In this document: piece by piece, positions 4,886 through 5,070 of the stretch | Layout: every line of letters starts with the position of its first letter | How positions within the stretch are numbered: position 1 is the first letter of the stretch | From: Clostridiales bacterium DTU092 | Lineage (GTDB): Bacteria > Bacillota > Clostridia > Caldicoprobacterales > Caldicoprobacteraceae | Reading direction: 5' to 3' | Assembly (NCBI GenBank): GCA_001513505.1 | Contig: LFTM01000088.1 | Coordinates: forward strand, 1 to 5,070 | Length of the DNA: 5,070 nucleotides | Translations under genes and position numbers: made by a program | The notes under the pieces: generated by a model | Databases searched by the model: none | Told to the model about the DNA's origin: nothing | What the model saw: the letters and a program-made list of their open reading frames with translations, nothing else

Positions 4886-5070
4886 ATGATGCATCAAAGT
4901 CAGAACACTGGCAGAAGAAACAGAACTCTGGTTCCCGAGGCCCGACAGGCTTTGGATCATATGAAATTTGAGATAGCTAATCAGTTAGGAGTTAATCTTC
5001 AGCAGGGTTATAACGGAAATTTATCAGCAAGGGATGCCGGCAGAATTGGGGGCAATATGGTTAAAAAGTA
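4886..5070 (+). CDS. Alpha/beta-type small acid-soluble spore protein (SASP), 3' end cut by window
   Basis: Translation from the ATG at 4886 gives 61 residues before the window ends within a codon starting TA, so whether a stop or a further residue follows is unknown. Alpha/beta SASPs coat spore DNA, switch it towards an A-like form, protect it from UV and chemicals, and are degraded at germination to supply amino acids. Both conserved halves are visible: ARQALDHMKFEIANQLGVNL (19-38), containing the E29-I30 bond where the germination protease GPR would cut, and NLSARDAGRIGGNMVKK (45-61). The N-terminal 15 residues are basic and polar. A textbook AGGAGGTGA (4871-4879) precedes the start; a second ATG at 4889 is also possible. 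This gene is the main evidence for an endospore former. The exact paralogue cannot be assigned. Confidence 0.92.
   Translation, partial: MMHQSQNTGRRNRTLVPEARQALDHMKFEIANQLGVNLQQGYNGNLSARDAGRIGGNMVKK

Overview
This window looks like chromosomal DNA from an endospore-forming, Gram-positive member of the Clostridia or a close relative. The evidence is a C-terminally cut alpha/beta-type small acid-soluble spore protein (SASP) gene at the right edge, strong AGGAGG-type ribosome binding sites, moderately AT-rich sequence, and a Firmicutes-style rimI/tsaD neighbourhood. I cannot name a genus. Nothing here looks like a transposon, prophage or CRISPR array.

Left part (1-2633): the 3' nearly complete rimI (N-alpha-acetyltransferase) overlaps by 11 bases a four-helix membrane protein of the DUF1461/TIGR01906 type. 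A short convergent gene on the minus strand follows, encoding a 61-residue hydrophobic Gly-rich protein with an internal duplication. tsaD then runs rightward and makes the tRNA t6A-modification catalytic subunit. rimI and tsaD are often neighbours in Firmicutes; here the membrane protein and the reverse-strand small gene separate them.

Middle (2598-3395): the end of tsaD and the 244 bases after it hold a dense cluster of DnaA boxes: three perfect 9-mers plus at least three one-mismatch sites within 126 bases, including an exact 15-base repeat with a 63-base period. No replication gene is next to it, so it resembles an oriC-distant DnaA-binding cluster rather than an origin. A two-CBS-domain protein gene follows and ends in a strong intrinsic terminator.

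Right part (3425-5070): a perfect-consensus housekeeping promoter (TTGACA, 17 bases, TATAAT) drives a leader of about 315 bases. The leader contains a clear class I cyclic-di-GMP riboswitch (GEMM-I). The gene behind it encodes a PAS + HD-GYP protein with all expected metal and substrate motifs, so the enzyme predicted to destroy c-di-GMP is itself under a c-di-GMP-sensing leader: a feedback circuit. The last feature is a SASP gene behind a forespore-type promoter candidate.

The two most notable items are the DnaA-box cluster directly after tsaD and the c-di-GMP riboswitch/HD-GYP feedback unit, whose expression platform shows several mutually exclusive pairings. The component families are known; I see no clear sign of a wholly new multi-gene system.
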